DNA of 37,023 nucleotides from an uncultured Clostridia bacterium (lineage in GTDB: Bacteria; Bacillota; Clostridia; UBA1381), in NCBI GenBank assembly GCA_934476675.1, contig CAKSOE010000032.1, forward strand, positions 1 to 37,023, read 5' to 3'. Both the position numbers and the translations under genes were made by a program. The first letter of the stretch is position 1; each line of letters begins with the position of its first letter. Shown one piece after another: positions 17,883-26,729 of this stretch. The notes under the pieces are model-generated. The model saw only the letters and a program-made list of their open reading frames with translations. It searched no databases and was not told where the DNA came from.

Positions 17883-17911
17883 ATTATACTCTTGATAAAA
17901 GATTTTTGCAA
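17883..17911 (-). promoter_or_regulatory. Sigma-A type promoter for the PL2-SLH-SLH operon
   Basis: On the minus strand TTGCAA (17906-17911), a 17-nt spacer and a perfect TATAAT (17883-17888). It lies about 85 nt upstream of the PL2 start codon, so the PL2 operon can be transcribed independently of the CE12 gene upstream. No copy of the TTTTCGnTTTTTG box was found ahead of it. Confidence 0.7.
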
Positions 17912-17938
17912 TACGATTAAATCTCTTTACAGCCAATG

Positions 17939-17971
17939 GCAGGGATGCCGTAACATAAACAACACCCCTGC
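17939..17971 (-). other. Hairpin just after the CE12 stop, possible weak terminator
   Basis: GCAGGG (17939-17944) pairs with CCCTGC (17966-17971), extendable by TG/CA, 12 nt beyond the CE12 stop codon. No T run follows on the minus strand, so intrinsic termination would be weak; it may instead protect the 3' end of the CE12 transcript. Confidence 0.35.
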
Positions 17972-17982
17972 ATATGCAAGAC

Positions 17983-20900
17983 TTATTTGATGTAGTCTCT
18001 TATTCCCTCAATTCTGCTCAGACCTGCCGCAATACCTGCCGCAACCATGTCTGCGCCGGCTGCTTTAAGATGCGTTGTATCTTTAACAACTGCCGTTGTA
18101 TTATAGTCGGAACCTGCAAAATAAGGATCATCCGCATAATCGGCAGGATTAAACATCAAGTACATCTGCTTGCTGCCTTCCTCACCCATGCTTGAAACAG
18201 TTTCTCTTGCTGCCGTATTCAAATCTACAAACGGCACATTGTATTCAGCTGCAAACTCTCTCATTGCATTTATATGGTATGAAAGCGCATCCGTGCCAAG
18301 TTTTCCGTTTTCCCACTTATTTCTCGGAATGGGAGAAATAAGAATCATATTAAGTCCCAGTTCCTCACATTCGGTTCTGTACTTATTGAGCCAATATTTG
18401 TAACTTGTCTGATTATTCACATCACCAAACGCATTTGTATAGTATTCGCTGTTCTTGTCACTCTGTCCGTCATTGTGTGCAAAGCTTACAAGCACATAAT
18501 CGCCCTTCTTTGCATTGGCTTTTATAGCATTCCATCTTCCGTTTTCATTATAGAATGATCTGGAACTTCTGCCGCCTGCCGCATAGTTTTCAACCTTAAC
18601 GGTCTTGCGATTGAAATAATTGCCTATTACATTTCCCCAGCCCTTCTGCGGATAAAATTGACTGCCGTAAGGCGCGGCAATTGAATCCGATGCTATAAAT
18701 ACAGTCTTTTCGGCATTTTCTGTTATAGCTGCCGATTCTGTCAAAGGCTGAATGGTGTTTTTGTTCCATACGAAGAATTTTGCGTCTGTTTCAGCTGTGC
18801 ATACAAGCTTTTTGTCAAGGAACGATACCTTAACGGTATCACCGATTTTTGCGTCTGCAACATCGGCGCTTACAATCTTATCCAACACACCGTTATTATA
18901 AACAGCTGCATATACAGCTCCGTTTGAAGCTTCTGTATTCTTAACAAGCTTAATGCTGTCAAGCAGATATTCTGCATTTCCGCCGGTTATTACTTCTATA
19001 TTATTGCTGTCTGTACTTCTCGGCTTTGATTCAACAGACTTTCCGCCGTCTCTTGTGTAGTAGATGCCTTCAATTGTATATACTGTATCTGCACTTTCAT
19101 GCTTATACATTTCATCAATATTGTTTTCTATAAGCTTTTTACGAACGCCCTTTGTAATATCGGTTGTAAGAACATGGTCTTCATAGGTTTCAACCTTTAC
19201 ATTATCAAGATAATACCAGCCGCCGGTCCACCATCTCGGCGCAAAGCCTATATAGTTTATCGGTTCTGTCAGCGTCTTTGTCTTTGTTGCCTTTGAACCG
19301 TTTACCAAAACACTCATAACATTATTGCCGTCAACATCGACAACCAACTTATTCCATGCGTTTTGAGTATGTGTTGTTATACGGTTCTCATATTTCGGCT
19401 CTGTGTCAAGCGAAACGTATCCTCCGCCCATTGCCAGATATGTGCTATCCCCCAGGAATATCTCCATCGCATCTCTGCGGGATGTCGTATCTGTCGGGTT
19501 ATAAAAATAGTTTGCAGTGTAAATATCTGCACTGATTTTTAAGTTTTTGCTTCCACCTGCAAAGTCTGCTAATATCTTTTGCTGCCCAATAGTGGACAAT
19601 TTTGTCGCCTGTGTACCATTGGGGCGATTTTCCGGCAAAGTGTCTTTTGCAAATGTTTTTAATCCCTCAATATCCAAAACATTTGTTGATGCAATAGTTT
19701 CATCCGTACCGAGTTTCTCACCCGCACCCGTAACTGTATATTTTGCATTATCACTGTTTGACCACCAAATCTGGTCATAATCTACAACAGCTTTGCCATA
19801 GCGCCATTTTGTATTATTCGAAGAATCATAAGCACGCACATCAAATCCGTTTTCAAAATTATCTTCAAATAGTGTTGTATAATCTCTGACAACGCTCGCT
19901 GCACTGCTTATCTTTAAATCATCCATATACCATGTACCGGTATTACTGTCATCGTATACATCCAGTTCCAGTTTGTCAAAACCGCTGGTATCAAACGTTG
20001 CGGTTGTACCGTTTCCGAAATCATATACCGTACCCATGTCCGTTTCATATGGCAACGGAGCATCGTTAATCTTCTTATCGTTAACAAACAGATTATAATT
20101 TCCGGCTTCGGTATTTATTACAAATTTAACCTCCATCCATTCACCCGGTTCATAAATATACGGGTACTGAGTTTTTGTTTTAGCCTCATCAATCTTTCCG
20201 CCCCAGTAAGGATCATTTTGCATAGTAATATGCGGACCGATAAAATTCTGCCACGAATAGTACCCGCCGTTCTGACGGAGCATTATATCCATTTTTGCCG
20301 TTCCCTCCACACATTTGAAACGTGCAGACACAATAAGGTCTTTTGATGTTTTTGTCAGCTTGTGATATAATCTTTTAGAACCTCCTCCTTTTTGTGTACG
20401 TGTGAAATTAAGGTATTTATTTCCTGTATTTTCCGTATCTTCATTAACGGTCATTGTTCTTTCGGTAAGAGCGTAACCCTCATCAACCCATTCGTTTTGA
20501 CCATTAATCTTTCCGGTCGTCAATCCGTCAAAGTCATCCGAAAATAGTGTGTCAAGCTCATTATCCTCATACGTTGCATCATACTGCTCCGCTTTTATGT
20601 TGTCTACGTAGAACAAATCCTCTGTGCTGAAAGATACACCTGTTATTGCGGTATTTGCCGCCATTGTTCCGTTTCCGTCAAGCACATTATTAATGAATGT
20701 TTCATATTTTCCCGTTACCGTATTAAGCAAGAGTGACACAGTATCCCATTTTCCGCTGCCGGTTACGGTTACTGTTGCTCCGCCTGCCGCAAATGTCAGT
20801 GTTTTTCCTGCTTCCGCATAGAAATCAGCCGATACGATAATTCTGCCGGAATATGACACCTCTGTACCCATATCGTTCACAAATTTCCATGACGCTTCAC

Positions 20901-21096
20901 TGCCGTCCAGCTTTACAGCCTTATCATTTGTCTTTAACGGCGCTTCCGTCATAACAGCATTTCCGCTCCAGCCTTTGATGCCGTCAACCGTTGTACCTAT
21001 ATCCGTTTTAGCTGCCAGTACGGATGCCTGAAACATTCCTGATAACATCACTGCCGCAAGACCTGCGCTTATGATTTTTTCGGTTACTTTTTTCAT
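17983..21096 (-). CDS. Secreted rhamnogalacturonan acetylesterase (CE12, SGNH hydrolase) with three LamG-like domains
   Basis: 1037 aa. After a signal peptide ending near AAKT come three beta-sandwich segments of the LamG/CBM type (about 30-165, 185-405, 410-660), with openings like LFSDDFDG and LFEDNFENG and closing YxDNxK or YMDDLK strands. A linking beta domain follows (about 665-795), then an SGNH hydrolase (about 798-1030). Catalytic motifs: Ser805 in IASDSIAA, Gly841/842 in YAAGGRSSRSF, Asn875 in SFAHNDG, and the Asp1006/His1009 pair in DTTHL. The GRSSRSF and HND blocks and the DTTHL ending are those of CE12 enzymes, which remove acetyl groups from pectin, typically rhamnogalacturonan I. 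It is first after the divergent promoter region, with AAGGAG before the ATG. The Ser sits in SDS rather than the usual GDS. Confidence 0.85.
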   Translation of the reverse strand: MKKVTEKIISAGLAAVMLSGMFQASVLAAKTDIGTTVDGIKGWSGNAVMTEAPLKTNDKAVKLDGSEASWKFVNDMGTEVSYSGRIIVSADFYAEAGKTLTFAAGGATVTVTGSGKWDTVSLLLNTVTGKYETFINNVLDGNGTMAANTAITGVSFSTEDLFYVDNIKAEQYDATYEDNELDTLFSDDFDGLTTGKINGQNEWVDEGYALTERTMTVNEDTENTGNKYLNFTRTQKGGGSKRLYHKLTKTSKDLIVSARFKCVEGTAKMDIMLRQNGGYYSWQNFIGPHITMQNDPYWGGKIDEAKTKTQYPYIYEPGEWMEVKFVINTEAGNYNLFVNDKKINDAPLPYETDMGTVYDFGNGTTATFDTSGFDKLELDVYDDSNTGTWYMDDLKISSAASVVRDYTTLFEDNFENGFDVRAYDSSNNTKWRYGKAVVDYDQIWWSNSDNAKYTVTGAGEKLGTDETIASTNVLDIEGLKTFAKDTLPENRPNGTQATKLSTIGQQKILADFAGGSKNLKISADIYTANYFYNPTDTTSRRDAMEIFLGDSTYLAMGGGYVSLDTEPKYENRITTHTQNAWNKLVVDVDGNNVMSVLVNGSKATKTKTLTEPINYIGFAPRWWTGGWYYLDNVKVETYEDHVLTTDITKGVRKKLIENNIDEMYKHESADTVYTIEGIYYTRDGGKSVESKPRSTDSNNIEVITGGNAEYLLDSIKLVKNTEASNGAVYAAVYNNGVLDKIVSADVADAKIGDTVKVSFLDKKLVCTAETDAKFFVWNKNTIQPLTESAAITENAEKTVFIASDSIAAPYGSQFYPQKGWGNVIGNYFNRKTVKVENYAAGGRSSRSFYNENGRWNAIKANAKKGDYVLVSFAHNDGQSDKNSEYYTNAFGDVNNQTSYKYWLNKYRTECEELGLNMILISPIPRNKWENGKLGTDALSYHINAMREFAAEYNVPFVDLNTAARETVSSMGEEGSKQMYLMFNPADYADDPYFAGSDYNTTAVVKDTTHLKAAGADMVAAGIAAGLSRIEGIRDYIK

Positions 21097-21175
21097 ATTA
21101 ACTCTCCTTTATAATATTATTTTTTATGCGCCCCGTTTTTTGCCGTCGGATGCGCATTTATTTATCCGTATCTTA

Positions 21176-21232
21176 ATTGTAACCGTACAGCATAAAAAAT
21201 GCAACTGACAAAAAAACGAAAAACAGGTCAAA
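21176..21232 (-). promoter_or_regulatory. CE12 promoter with upstream activator box
   Basis: On the minus strand TTGCAT (21199-21204), a 17-nt spacer and TACAAT (21176-21181) form a promoter about 80 nt before the CE12 start. Four nt upstream of the -35 is TTTTCGTTTTTTTG, preceded by TTGACCTGT: the shared box of this locus with one extra T. A box touching the -35 is typical of AraC-family activation. Confidence 0.65.
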
Positions 21233-21277
21233 TTCGGTAGAAGTGCGCTGTAATGCCCTTTTTGATCATGATTTTTA

Positions 21278-21306
21278 TTGACTTGCCGATATTTTTTTAG
21301 TATAAT
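21278..21306 (+). promoter_or_regulatory. Strong sigma-A promoter of the AraC regulator gene
   Basis: TTGACT (21278-21283), a 17-nt spacer and a perfect TATAAT (21301-21306) lie about 50 nt before the start codon. It carries no copy of the shared box immediately upstream and looks constitutive. It is back to back with the CE12 promoter. Confidence 0.8.
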
Positions 21307-21356
21307 AATACTTGTTCAGGGAATCAAAATTTTTAGTTTAAGGAGAGAATGGCATC

Positions 21357-23639
21357 ATGGAAGTAAGAGGAGTTTATTCTAAATTCAAACGCTTTTTCAG
21401 CATAAGATCAAAGACATTTTTATTGTTATTGATGTCATATATTCTCATTCTTGCAATACCTGCAATTACCACATTTTTTATATGCGGTAATTACCAGTCT
21501 GCACTCACAAAGCAATACAAGCAGCAAACGGATAATCTCATGGAAACCGTAAGCTCAAACACCGCATCTGCAATAAAAGATATACGCAAGCTGTATTCCT
21601 ACGCAATAAACTATGAAGATATAAATGATATTATGGCAATCGGCAGCACCCGCGAATACAGCACAAGCAAAAAGGTAAAGGATTTTTTAAACCCGCTTTA
21701 CTGTTTTTCCGCAAACAGCTTTGAATCATATTTCATCTATATGAAGGATTCAGATACAATTCTTGCCGGCAATGCAATATGCAGCAGCGAATACTACTAC
21801 AAATCCGTATTCGGAAACAGTTCATTCTCATATAATGATTGGCTGTCAAGTATTACACAACCCGAAAGTCGTCTTACTTCATACTATACCGATGAAAACA
21901 AAACCGTAAAGATGATGTATCATATTTCATACACAAACAGCAGCGGAAATATCATGGCGCTGTGTGCTTTAACGGACGGCGGAATTTTCGTGGGCGATAC
22001 TGATATTGCCAAGGATTTGGCTGACTGTGACGTATATATTTCAAACGCTTCGGGAGACATTCTCCTTTCATACACAAATCTCGATAAAGAAGGCGTCATT
22101 TCAAGCATAACCGATGTAAAAGCAAAAGCCGGAAAAAATTACAACTTCACATCAGCACGTATATACGTAGGTGCAACTCCGATTGATGTCAGCGTTGTGT
22201 CACCGCGTTCATTCCATGCCCCCATCATACGCCGCACGCTCAGATTTTCAATAATTGTCATAGTTTTATGTATAGTACTGTGTTCGCTGCTTATTGTGTA
22301 TTTCTGCACAAAACATTATGCACCTATTTCCGAATTTATGCGATTATTCGGTGAACACATTGCAGAAAATGAATATACCTACATAAGAAAGAATATTGAG
22401 CATATACTTTCGGAAAATATGGCTCTTTCAAAGCAGACGGATTCTTTTGAGGAAAAGCAAAGAAGCTATATCTTAGGCAAATACGTTACGGGCAGCTATT
22501 CGCCGCATTATATTGAATCCGCATTTAAAAGCAATAATATAACATTTCCGTATGAACGTATTGCCGTATGCGTTTTTCAGATTAAAAATCCGAATGAGCT
22601 TTTTGCCGATACTCCCGGGCTTTCAGACGAACGCCGATACAATGATTTATTGTTTATCATAAATAATGTATTCAGCGAGCTTTTTGACACTCCCGGATAT
22701 ACATGCGATATTATAGATGCCGCCGGATATATTTTCTGTATAGTAAACAGCTCGGAAAGCGTATCTGAGATAAACGGAGTTATAGAAAACACAATGAATT
22801 TCGGGCTGGACTCTATTTATGACAATTTCAACCTTTCCATAAGCTATGTTGTCTCCGATCCGGTTCATACGCCGTATGAGTTTTCCGCAGCTTGCAGCGA
22901 GGCTCTGTACCTTTTGAACTATAAAAATATGCTCGGCATTGATCAGCCGCTCTTTTACAGCCATTACAATAGCCGTCCGTCGGCATCGGACAGTTATTTT
23001 TCCGCCGATACCGAGCAGATACTGATTAACTATATTTCAAACGGGCAGGAGGACAAGGCACATGAATGTATAGATGAGATTTTCATAAATCTTAAATCGG
23101 CAAATCTGCCGCTTGACAGATTGAAATGCAGTCTTATAGATATTGCCTCCGTACTGCTGAAAATCCCCGGAATAAGTATTTCCGATGATGAGCAGTCGCA
23201 CTTGTTCAGTATGATTTTCTCCGCTTCGGGAAATCTTTCGGACATGAAAAATCTTATGTTCGCCACTATTTCCAACATATGCGGACAGATAAAATCACAG
23301 ACAACAATGTACAAGGATCAGCGTATAAATAACCTCACAAAATACATAGATGAAAATTTCTGCAATCCCAATTTGAGTCTTATGCATATCGGCAGCGAAT
23401 TTCATCTTGACGCAGGGTATCTGTCAAAGCAGTTCAAGGATTACACAGGTGTAAGTATAGTAAATTACATAAACAAGCTCAGAATCGGAAAAGCAAAGGA
23501 TATAATTAATGCCGGTTCTGCCGACAGCATAGAAACAATTGCGCAGAATGTTGGCTACAATAACGTAAGAACGTTTAATAGAATCTTTGAAAAATTCGAA
23601 GGAATTTCTCCTGCGGCATACAGAAAATCAAGAATTTAA
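21357..23639 (+). CDS. Membrane-bound AraC-family transcriptional regulator (YesS-like)
   Basis: 760 aa. Cytoplasmic N-terminus, a first membrane helix (about 21-43, LLLLMSYILILAIPAITTFF), an external sensor region (about 44-295), a second helix (about 298-320, FSIIVIVLCIVLCSLLIVYF), a cytoplasmic middle region and a C-terminal AraC double helix-turn-helix (about 654-760, with SLMHIGSEFHLDAGYLSKQF and the closing GYNNVRTFNRIFEKFEGISP signature). Size and layout match B. subtilis YesS, which controls rhamnogalacturonan-use genes. It likely senses an oligosaccharide outside and activates promoters directly, without a separate kinase. Start codon 21357 has AAGGAG 11 nt upstream; an ATG at 21349 is out of frame. 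As the only regulator in the window, it is the natural candidate to bind the TTTTCGnTTTTTG boxes; that link is inference. Confidence 0.92.
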   Translation: MEVRGVYSKFKRFFSIRSKTFLLLLMSYILILAIPAITTFFICGNYQSALTKQYKQQTDNLMETVSSNTASAIKDIRKLYSYAINYEDINDIMAIGSTREYSTSKKVKDFLNPLYCFSANSFESYFIYMKDSDTILAGNAICSSEYYYKSVFGNSSFSYNDWLSSITQPESRLTSYYTDENKTVKMMYHISYTNSSGNIMALCALTDGGIFVGDTDIAKDLADCDVYISNASGDILLSYTNLDKEGVISSITDVKAKAGKNYNFTSARIYVGATPIDVSVVSPRSFHAPIIRRTLRFSIIVIVLCIVLCSLLIVYFCTKHYAPISEFMRLFGEHIAENEYTYIRKNIEHILSENMALSKQTDSFEEKQRSYILGKYVTGSYSPHYIESAFKSNNITFPYERIAVCVFQIKNPNELFADTPGLSDERRYNDLLFIINNVFSELFDTPGYTCDIIDAAGYIFCIVNSSESVSEINGVIENTMNFGLDSIYDNFNLSISYVVSDPVHTPYEFSAACSEALYLLNYKNMLGIDQPLFYSHYNSRPSASDSYFSADTEQILINYISNGQEDKAHECIDEIFINLKSANLPLDRLKCSLIDIASVLLKIPGISISDDEQSHLFSMIFSASGNLSDMKNLMFATISNICGQIKSQTTMYKDQRINNLTKYIDENFCNPNLSLMHIGSEFHLDAGYLSKQFKDYTGVSIVNYINKLRIGKAKDIINAGSADSIETIAQNVGYNNVRTFNRIFEKFEGISPAAYRKSRI

Positions 23640-23645
23640 ACACTT

Positions 23646-23691
23646 TTTTCGCTTTTTGCCACTTGTTAAAAAAGCGGTTATATGTTACTAT
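23646..23691 (+). promoter_or_regulatory. Box and promoter for the first binding-protein/GH1 operon
   Basis: TTTTCGCTTTTTG (23646-23658), then 4 nt, TTGTTA (23663-23668), a 17-nt spacer and TACTAT (23686-23691). The box starts only 7 nt after the regulator's stop codon. The geometry is identical to the copies at 28767 and 32603. GCTTTTT and AAAAAGC in the same stretch could also form a weak hairpin. Confidence 0.6.
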
Positions 23692-23728
23692 TAAGGATGT
23701 ATTATTGTATATGAAAGAGTATTTTAAA

Positions 23729-25288
23729 ATGAAAAAGAAACATACTTTTATATTTATACTGGCTGCTGTTCTTACGGCATCGTGCACAAAAAGCGGCAGC
23801 GATAAAAACAATATGGATTTAAGCTCATATCCGATAGAGACGGATATTGAGCTGACCTATTTCATGCCTATTAACGAAGCGCTTGCATCAGCCGTATCAA
23901 ATTTTTCCGAAACACGCTTTGCTCAGGCAATGCGTGAAAAAACGGGCGTTGAGGTAAAGTATATTCACCCTCCGATAGGACAGGAGGACGAAACGTTTAA
24001 CCTTATGCTGGCATCAAATGATCTGCCAGATATTGTTGAGTCCATGGTATTGTCAATGTTCGGCGGAGCGGATTCAAAGCTAAGAAGCCGCGTTGTTCTT
24101 CCTCTTAATGATTTAATGGAGGATTATGCCCCCGCTCTGTCGGAATATTTGAAGCAAAATCCTAAAATCGACCGCGAGGTAAAGCTTGATGACGGTACTT
24201 ATATGTGCTTTCCGTTTATTCGCGGAGATAAGTCACTGCTTATCTCGGCAGGACCGATAGTTCGTCAGGACTGGCTTGAAGATCTTGGTCTTGACACACC
24301 GAGAACAATTGAGGACTGGGAAAGAACGCTTACTGCATTTAAGGAGAAAAAGGGTGCACTTGCACCGTTTTCATGCTCTTCGCTCTCAAACCTTATTCAA
24401 TTTGTAGGTTCAGGATATGGATTTTATATAAACAATAACACTGTTAAGTTTTCACCTCTGGAACCTGAGTTTAGAACGGCTGTCGAAACGCTGCATCGCT
24501 GGTATGAAAACGGACTGCTTGACCCGAATTACACGCTTATAGACCAGGCTATGCTTGATTCAAATATATTAAACGGACTTACGGGCGCCACATGTGCCTC
24601 CGGCGGTTCCGGGCTCGGAAGATGGATTTCATCATCGACAAACCCTAATTTTAAGCTTGCCGGTGTTGAAATGCCGCTTAATCAGCACGGAAAACCGAAT
24701 GAATTTGCTCCGATATCAAACTACTTTTGGGGTTACGGCTCAATCATAACTACCGCCTGTAAATATCCCAAACTTGCCGTTAAGTACATGGATTATAGCT
24801 ATACAGCTGCCGGTTCAATGCTTAATAATTTCGGAGTTGAGGGCGAAAGCTACAAAATGGTTGATGATTTTCCGACATATACCGATGTAATTATGCACAA
24901 CAGCAACGGTTTATCGGTAAATTATGCAATGGCAAATTATATGAGAAGTTACAATGCCGGACCGTTTGTGCAGGATGCAAGGTATATTACACAGTATTAC
25001 AGTCTTGATGAGCAAAAGCAAGCTCTTAAAGAATGGGAAAAGAATGTTGATGTTGCACTTGAAAGCGCTTTGCCGAATCTGTCGCTTTTAAGTAATGAAA
25101 CAAGTGAATATTCGGAGATTTACAGTAAGCTTTCAAAATATATTGAAGAATCTGTCACCGAATTTATTTCCGGCACAAAGCCGATAAGTGAATTTCACGA
25201 TTTTACCGATCATCTCAAAGACCTCGGCGCGGAACGTGCAATTCAGATTCAGCAAAATGCCTATAATCGCTATTTAAAGCGTGAATAA
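23729..25288 (+). CDS. Solute-binding lipoprotein of a CUT1 sugar ABC transporter (LplA/YtcQ type)
   Basis: About 519 aa. A lipoprotein signal peptide (MKKKHTFIFILAAVLTASC, lipobox LTASC) is followed by the long extracellular solute-binding domain usual for oligosaccharide transporters of the LplA/YtcQ group. It is a clear paralogue of the binding protein at 28890; both share DLSSYPI, FPFIRGDK and an ASNDxxDIV block. Two in-frame ATGs are possible, 23711 and 23729. The second is preferred because the predicted transcript starts near 23698, and AAAGAG lies at a sensible distance before it. It is followed 23 bp later by GH1. Permeases are encoded on the other strand at 26730-28586, and no ATPase is present, as is usual for this group, which borrows a shared MsmX-type ATPase. 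Confidence 0.9.
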   Translation: MKKKHTFIFILAAVLTASCTKSGSDKNNMDLSSYPIETDIELTYFMPINEALASAVSNFSETRFAQAMREKTGVEVKYIHPPIGQEDETFNLMLASNDLPDIVESMVLSMFGGADSKLRSRVVLPLNDLMEDYAPALSEYLKQNPKIDREVKLDDGTYMCFPFIRGDKSLLISAGPIVRQDWLEDLGLDTPRTIEDWERTLTAFKEKKGALAPFSCSSLSNLIQFVGSGYGFYINNNTVKFSPLEPEFRTAVETLHRWYENGLLDPNYTLIDQAMLDSNILNGLTGATCASGGSGLGRWISSSTNPNFKLAGVEMPLNQHGKPNEFAPISNYFWGYGSIITTACKYPKLAVKYMDYSYTAAGSMLNNFGVEGESYKMVDDFPTYTDVIMHNSNGLSVNYAMANYMRSYNAGPFVQDARYITQYYSLDEQKQALKEWEKNVDVALESALPNLSLLSNETSEYSEIYSKLSKYIEESVTEFISGTKPISEFHDFTDHLKDLGAERAIQIQQNAYNRYLKRE

Positions 25289-25311
25289 TTTAACAAAAGG
25301 AGTAATAATTT

Positions 25312-26673
25312 ATGAGTTTCAGAAAAGGATTTGTATGGGGCGCGGCAACCTCCTCATATCAGATTGAGGGTGCGTACAATGAGGACGGCAAGGGGTTGTC
25401 AATATGGGATATGGCTTGCGAAAAAGACGGCTTTGTCTATGAAGGCCACACAGGAAAAGTTGCCTGCGACCATTATCACCGATATAAAGAAGATGTTGCC
25501 ATCTTAAAAAAGCTTGGTATAAAAGCATATCGTTTCTCCATTTCCTGGCCGCGTATTTTCCCGAACGGTACGGGAGAGGTCAATGAAGCGGGACTGGCTT
25601 TCTACGATAATTTGATAAATGAGCTTATCGCAAATGATATTGAACCGTACATAACACTGTATCATTGGGATTTACCGCTTGCTCTCCACCACCGTGGCGG
25701 CTGGCTTAACCGCGATATTGCAGATTGGTTTGCAGATTATGCGGCAGTTATTGCAAAGCGTTATTCGGATCGGGTAAAGAAGTTTATTACAATCAACGAG
25801 CCGCAGTGCGTTGTAGGTTCAGGCTATATCAGCGGTGCAGACGCTCCCTGTCTTAAAGTTTCCGTTTCAGACGCTGTACTTGCGGCACATAATCTTATGC
25901 TTGCTCACGGAAAAGCCGTGAAAGCATTGCGTGAAAACGGCGCATCGGATATACTTATAGGCTATGCCCCTACCGGCAGCGGCGCATATCCGCATGACGA
26001 AAGCAGTAAAGCCGATATTGACGCGGCAAGAGACGCATATTTTGAAATCAGAAAAGAAAAAAGCGATTGGTCATGGAGTGTTTCATGGTGGAGTGATCCG
26101 GTAGTTCTCGGCGAATATCCCAAGGAAGGTCTTGCATATCTCGAAAAGTATCTTCCCGACACATGGCAGGAGGATTTAAAAACTATCTGTCAGCCGCTTG
26201 ATTTCTATTGCCAGAATATTTATAACGGACGTGAGTTTAAAGCAAGTGAAAACGGATACGAAAAGGTACGCAGATATGAGGGATTTCCGCGCACATCAAA
26301 CGGCTGGCCGGTTACACCTAAGGCTCTTAAATGGGCTTCTGAGTTCCTTTATGAGCACTACAAGCTCCCCATATACATAACGGAGAATGGTTTGTCCTGT
26401 CATGACACAGTATCGCTTGACGGTCAGGTACACGACCCGAACAGAATAGATTTCCTGCACCGCTATCTCCTTGCATTGCGTGAAGCAGCAGAGGACGGAG
26501 CGGATATACGCGGATATTTCCAATGGTCACTTATGGATAACTTTGAATGGAATAAGGGATACAGTGAACGTTTCGGTATTGTCTTTGTTGATTTTGTAAC
26601 ACAGAAAAGAATTATAAAAGACAGCGGATACTGGTACAGTAACGTAATTAAAGAAAACGGCGAAAACCTTTAA
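25312..26673 (+). CDS. GH1 beta-glucosidase (or 6-phospho-beta-glycosidase)
   Basis: 453 aa, no signal peptide, normal GH1 length. It has the N-terminal signature FVWGAATSSYQIEGA, the acid/base Glu163 in TINEPQ, the nucleophile Glu358 in ITENG and the sugar-binding WSLMDNFEW near the C-terminus. It hydrolyses beta-linked glucose, or a related sugar, from imported oligosaccharides in the cytoplasm. The Glu-Trp in NFEW is typical of plain beta-glucosidases rather than phospho-beta-glucosidases, which usually have Ser there. This agrees with ABC rather than PTS uptake. AAAGGAG precedes the ATG by about 10 nt. It shares the operon with the upstream binding protein and ends at a strong terminator. 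Confidence 0.93.
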   Translation: MSFRKGFVWGAATSSYQIEGAYNEDGKGLSIWDMACEKDGFVYEGHTGKVACDHYHRYKEDVAILKKLGIKAYRFSISWPRIFPNGTGEVNEAGLAFYDNLINELIANDIEPYITLYHWDLPLALHHRGGWLNRDIADWFADYAAVIAKRYSDRVKKFITINEPQCVVGSGYISGADAPCLKVSVSDAVLAAHNLMLAHGKAVKALRENGASDILIGYAPTGSGAYPHDESSKADIDAARDAYFEIRKEKSDWSWSVSWWSDPVVLGEYPKEGLAYLEKYLPDTWQEDLKTICQPLDFYCQNIYNGREFKASENGYEKVRRYEGFPRTSNGWPVTPKALKWASEFLYEHYKLPIYITENGLSCHDTVSLDGQVHDPNRIDFLHRYLLALREAAEDGADIRGYFQWSLMDNFEWNKGYSERFGIVFVDFVTQKRIIKDSGYWYSNVIKENGENL

Positions 26674-26681
26674 CAAAAAAA

Positions 26682-26727
26682 AATATCGGTCACTGCATTG
26701 GTTTATGCAGTGACCGATATTTTTTTT
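26682..26727. terminator. Bidirectional terminator between GH1 and the permease genes
   Basis: AATATCGGTCACTGCAT (26682-26698) and ATGCAGTGACCGATATT (26705-26721) form a perfect 17-bp stem with loop TGGTTT. A T run follows on the plus strand, and an A run precedes it, which reads as T on the minus strand. It ends both the GH1 operon and the convergent permease operon, whose stop codon is at its edge. Confidence 0.95.
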
Positions 26728-26729
26728 GT

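Noticed and set aside
17939..17971. Riboswitch in the CE12-PL2 gap
   Set aside because: Two simple hairpins are present, but no conserved riboswitch core was recognised, and the upstream one belongs to the 3' side of CE12.
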